Positions 6,594-7,999 of a DNA stretch of 7,999 nt are shown piece after piece. A program made the position numbers and the translations under genes. Below the pieces are notes generated by a model. The model was not told the DNA's origin, ran no database searches, and saw only the letters and a program-made list of their open reading frames with translations. Numbering within the stretch: the stretch's first letter is position 1; each line of letters starts with the position of its first letter. Source of the stretch: Alphaproteobacteria bacterium (lineage in GTDB: Bacteria; Pseudomonadota; Alphaproteobacteria; MED-G09); contig JABHUT010000061.1 of the NCBI GenBank assembly GCA_018658685.1, forward strand, positions 1 to 7,999, written 5' to 3'.

Positions 6594-7493
6594 ATGGTAG
6601 GTTCAATTATAGATGGTAAACAACACGCTATAAATTTAAGAGAACGGATTAAGATTGCTACTGATAATTTAATATCAAAATATGGTATTACGCCCGGCCT
6701 CGCTGTTGTCCTTGTTGGCACTGATCCAGCAAGTGAGATTTATGTTAGGAACAAAGGTATTCAGACTAAAGAAGCTGGCATGGAATCCTTAGAGTTCCGT
6801 CTCCCAGAAGATACTTCAGAAGAGAAACTTTTGAAAAATGTCAAAGACTTAAACGAAAATCAATCTGTTAATGGTATTTTAGTTCAATTCCCTGTTCCAG
6901 AGCATATGAGTCAACAGAGAATTATTGAAACTATTTTACCTTCAAAGGATGTAGATGGATTACACCCTGTGAATTCTGGATATTTAGCAAGTGGTTTAAA
7001 AGGCATGGTGCCTTGTACGCCTCAAGGATCAGCGCTTCTTATTAAAGAGACTCTTGGTGATTTATCAGGGCTTCATGCTGTAGTCTTAGGAAGATCAAAT
7101 TTGGTTGGTAAGCCGATAGCACAATTATTACTTAAGGAAAATTGTACAGTTACCGTATGTCATTCTCGCACGAAGAATTTAAAAGAAGTTTGTTTGTCTG
7201 CAGATATTTTAGTTGCCGCAGTAGGGATTCCTGAATTAGTAAAAGGAGATTGGATTAGTCCAGGGACAACAATTATTGATGTTGGAATTAATAGACTTGA
7301 TGCCCCAGAAAAAGGACCTGGAAAAACTAAACTAGTTGGGGATGTTGATTATAACGGCGCAATTAAAAATGCTTCTTCAATAACACCTGTTCCAGGAGGT
7401 GTTGGACCAATGACTATAGCTTGTCTTCTCTTGAATACTTTAATTGCGACATGTGAACAAAATAATATTGAATTTTCTAAACTAGGCTTTTAA
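6594..7493 (+). CDS. folD: Bifunctional methylenetetrahydrofolate dehydrogenase / methenyltetrahydrofolate cyclohydrolase FolD
   Basis: FolD is a cytoplasmic enzyme that oxidises 5,10-methylene-THF to 5,10-methenyl-THF with NADP+ and hydrolyses it to 10-formyl-THF, supplying formyl groups for purines and initiator tRNA. The 299-residue length is normal. Signatures are YVRNK (50-54, catalytic Lys54 at the same number as in E. coli), ILVQFPVP (95-102, Gln98), KDVDG (118-122, Asp121), PCTPQG (140-145), the cofactor motif VVLGRSNLVGKP (163-174), and PVPGGVGPMT (265-274). All catalytic residues are present. The start at 6594 gives the usual short lead before IIDGK. It begins 4 bp after the yggT stop with no clear ribosome-binding site, suggesting translational coupling. 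Its stop overlaps the stop of the convergent argG by 4 bp. Confidence 0.97.
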   Translation: MVGSIIDGKQHAINLRERIKIATDNLISKYGITPGLAVVLVGTDPASEIYVRNKGIQTKEAGMESLEFRLPEDTSEEKLLKNVKDLNENQSVNGILVQFPVPEHMSQQRIIETILPSKDVDGLHPVNSGYLASGLKGMVPCTPQGSALLIKETLGDLSGLHAVVLGRSNLVGKPIAQLLLKENCTVTVCHSRTKNLKEVCLSADILVAAVGIPELVKGDWISPGTTIIDVGINRLDAPEKGPGKTKLVGDVDYNGAIKNASSITPVPGGVGPMTIACLLLNTLIATCEQNNIEFSKLGF

Positions 7494-7999
7494 ATTTTTT
7501 TAGCTAGCCTAAGTCTCAATGCGCTTAGTTTTATGAAACCTTCGGCATCAACCTGATCATAAACATCATCTTCTTCAAAAGTTACATGTTCAAGAGAATA
7601 TAGAGATTTAGAAGAGCTTCTACCTACAACAGAAACTCCACCCTTATAAACTTTAACTCTAACATCGCCTGATACTGAAACTTGGCTCTCATCAATTAAA
7701 GCTTGAAGCATCCTTCTTTCAGGAGAAAACCAGAAACCATTATAAATTAATTCGGCATACCTTGGCATTATCTCGTCTTTTAAGTGGCAAGCTTCTCTAT
7801 CTAAGGTTATTTGTTCGATTCCTCTGTGTGCTTCCAAAAGAATTGTTCCACCAGGAGTTTCATAAATACCCCTTGATTTCATTCCTATACTTCTGTTTTC
7901 TACTAGGTCAAGTCTGCCCACTCCATTTTTTCCACCTACTTCATTTAATTTGGTTAAGAGTTCGGCAGGCGATAATTTTTCTCCATCAATTGCTGTTGG
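7490..7999 (-). CDS. argG: Argininosuccinate synthase, C-terminal 169 codons (cut by window edge)
   Basis: ArgG joins citrulline and aspartate, using ATP, to make argininosuccinate in the cytoplasm (the penultimate step of arginine synthesis). The window holds only the C-terminal part, open to the right edge; the frame begins PTAIDGEKLSP and contains NGVGRLDLVENR, GMKSRGIYETPGG with substrate-contacting residues of the synthetase domain, LKDEIMPRYAELIYNGFWFS, and the C-terminal multimerisation helix region ending ALRLRLAKK. This matches the short (about 400-residue) class common in Alphaproteobacteria. The N-terminal ATP-binding domain lies outside the window. A GTG at 7921-7919 is an internal valine, not a start, because family-conserved sequence continues upstream of it. 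The gene converges on folD with overlapping stops. No truncation or frameshift is visible. Confidence 0.96.
   Translation of the reverse strand, partial: PTAIDGEKLSPAELLTKLNEVGGKNGVGRLDLVENRSIGMKSRGIYETPGGTILLEAHRGIEQITLDREACHLKDEIMPRYAELIYNGFWFSPERRMLQALIDESQVSVSGDVRVKVYKGGVSVVGRSSSKSLYSLEHVTFEEDDVYDQVDAEGFIKLSALRLRLAKKI

Noticed and set aside
7490..7921. A separate 143-codon gene starting at a GTG at 7921
   Set aside because: The same frame stays open to the window edge with conserved ArgG sequence (DGEKLSPAELL), so the GTG is an internal Val of argG.
1..7999. Mobile element, phage, CRISPR, toxin-antitoxin, tRNA or defence-system content
   Set aside because: No transposase, integrase, repeat array, tRNA cloverleaf or unfamiliar multi-gene cassette was seen; every substantial frame is accounted for by a recognised family, and base composition looks even throughout.

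Overview
The window is a stretch of AT-rich bacterial chromosome (roughly one third G+C by eye, not computed) that is almost entirely coding. It holds six complete genes and two genes cut by the window edges. The organism is most likely an alphaproteobacterium, perhaps one of the small-genome, AT-rich marine lineages. The evidence is the tsaD-gpsA pair, the short single-repeat YggT (95 residues, about half the length of the gammaproteobacterial form), and a ScsB-like DsbD. The placement is an inference from gene order and protein type, not from a phylogeny.

Layout. On the minus strand at the left, tsaD (81-1157) runs into the start of gpsA (1-88, cut by the edge), with an 8-bp overlap. A 163-bp intergenic region (1158-1320) separates tsaD from a plus-strand series. 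That series is a DsbD/ScsB-type thiol-disulfide reductase (1321-3345), a short-chain dehydrogenase/reductase (3418-4197), a secreted M13 metallopeptidase (4209-6230), yggT (6302-6589) and folD (6594-7493). At the right end argG (7490-7999, C-terminal 169 codons only) points back toward folD, and the two stop codons overlap by 4 bp.

How the genes relate. Most of these are housekeeping functions that do not form one pathway: tRNA t6A modification (TsaD), phospholipid precursor supply (GpsA), one-carbon folate metabolism (FolD) and arginine synthesis (ArgG). Two plus-strand genes act in the envelope: DsbD carries electrons across the inner membrane, and the M13 enzyme degrades peptides in the periplasm. 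The SDR and M13 genes are only 11 bp apart and the SDR stop codon lies inside the M13 ribosome-binding site, so they are probably translated from one message. YggT and FolD are 4 bp apart and probably translationally coupled.

No tRNA, rRNA, CRISPR array, insertion sequence, phage gene or clear intrinsic terminator is visible, and no gap exceeds 163 bp. I found no convincing undescribed system here. The points worth a second look are an Asp in place of the usual catalytic-tetrad Asn in the SDR, the overlapping convergent folD/argG stops without a terminator, the hairpin leader of dsbD, and a possible 9-codon leader ORF before yggT.
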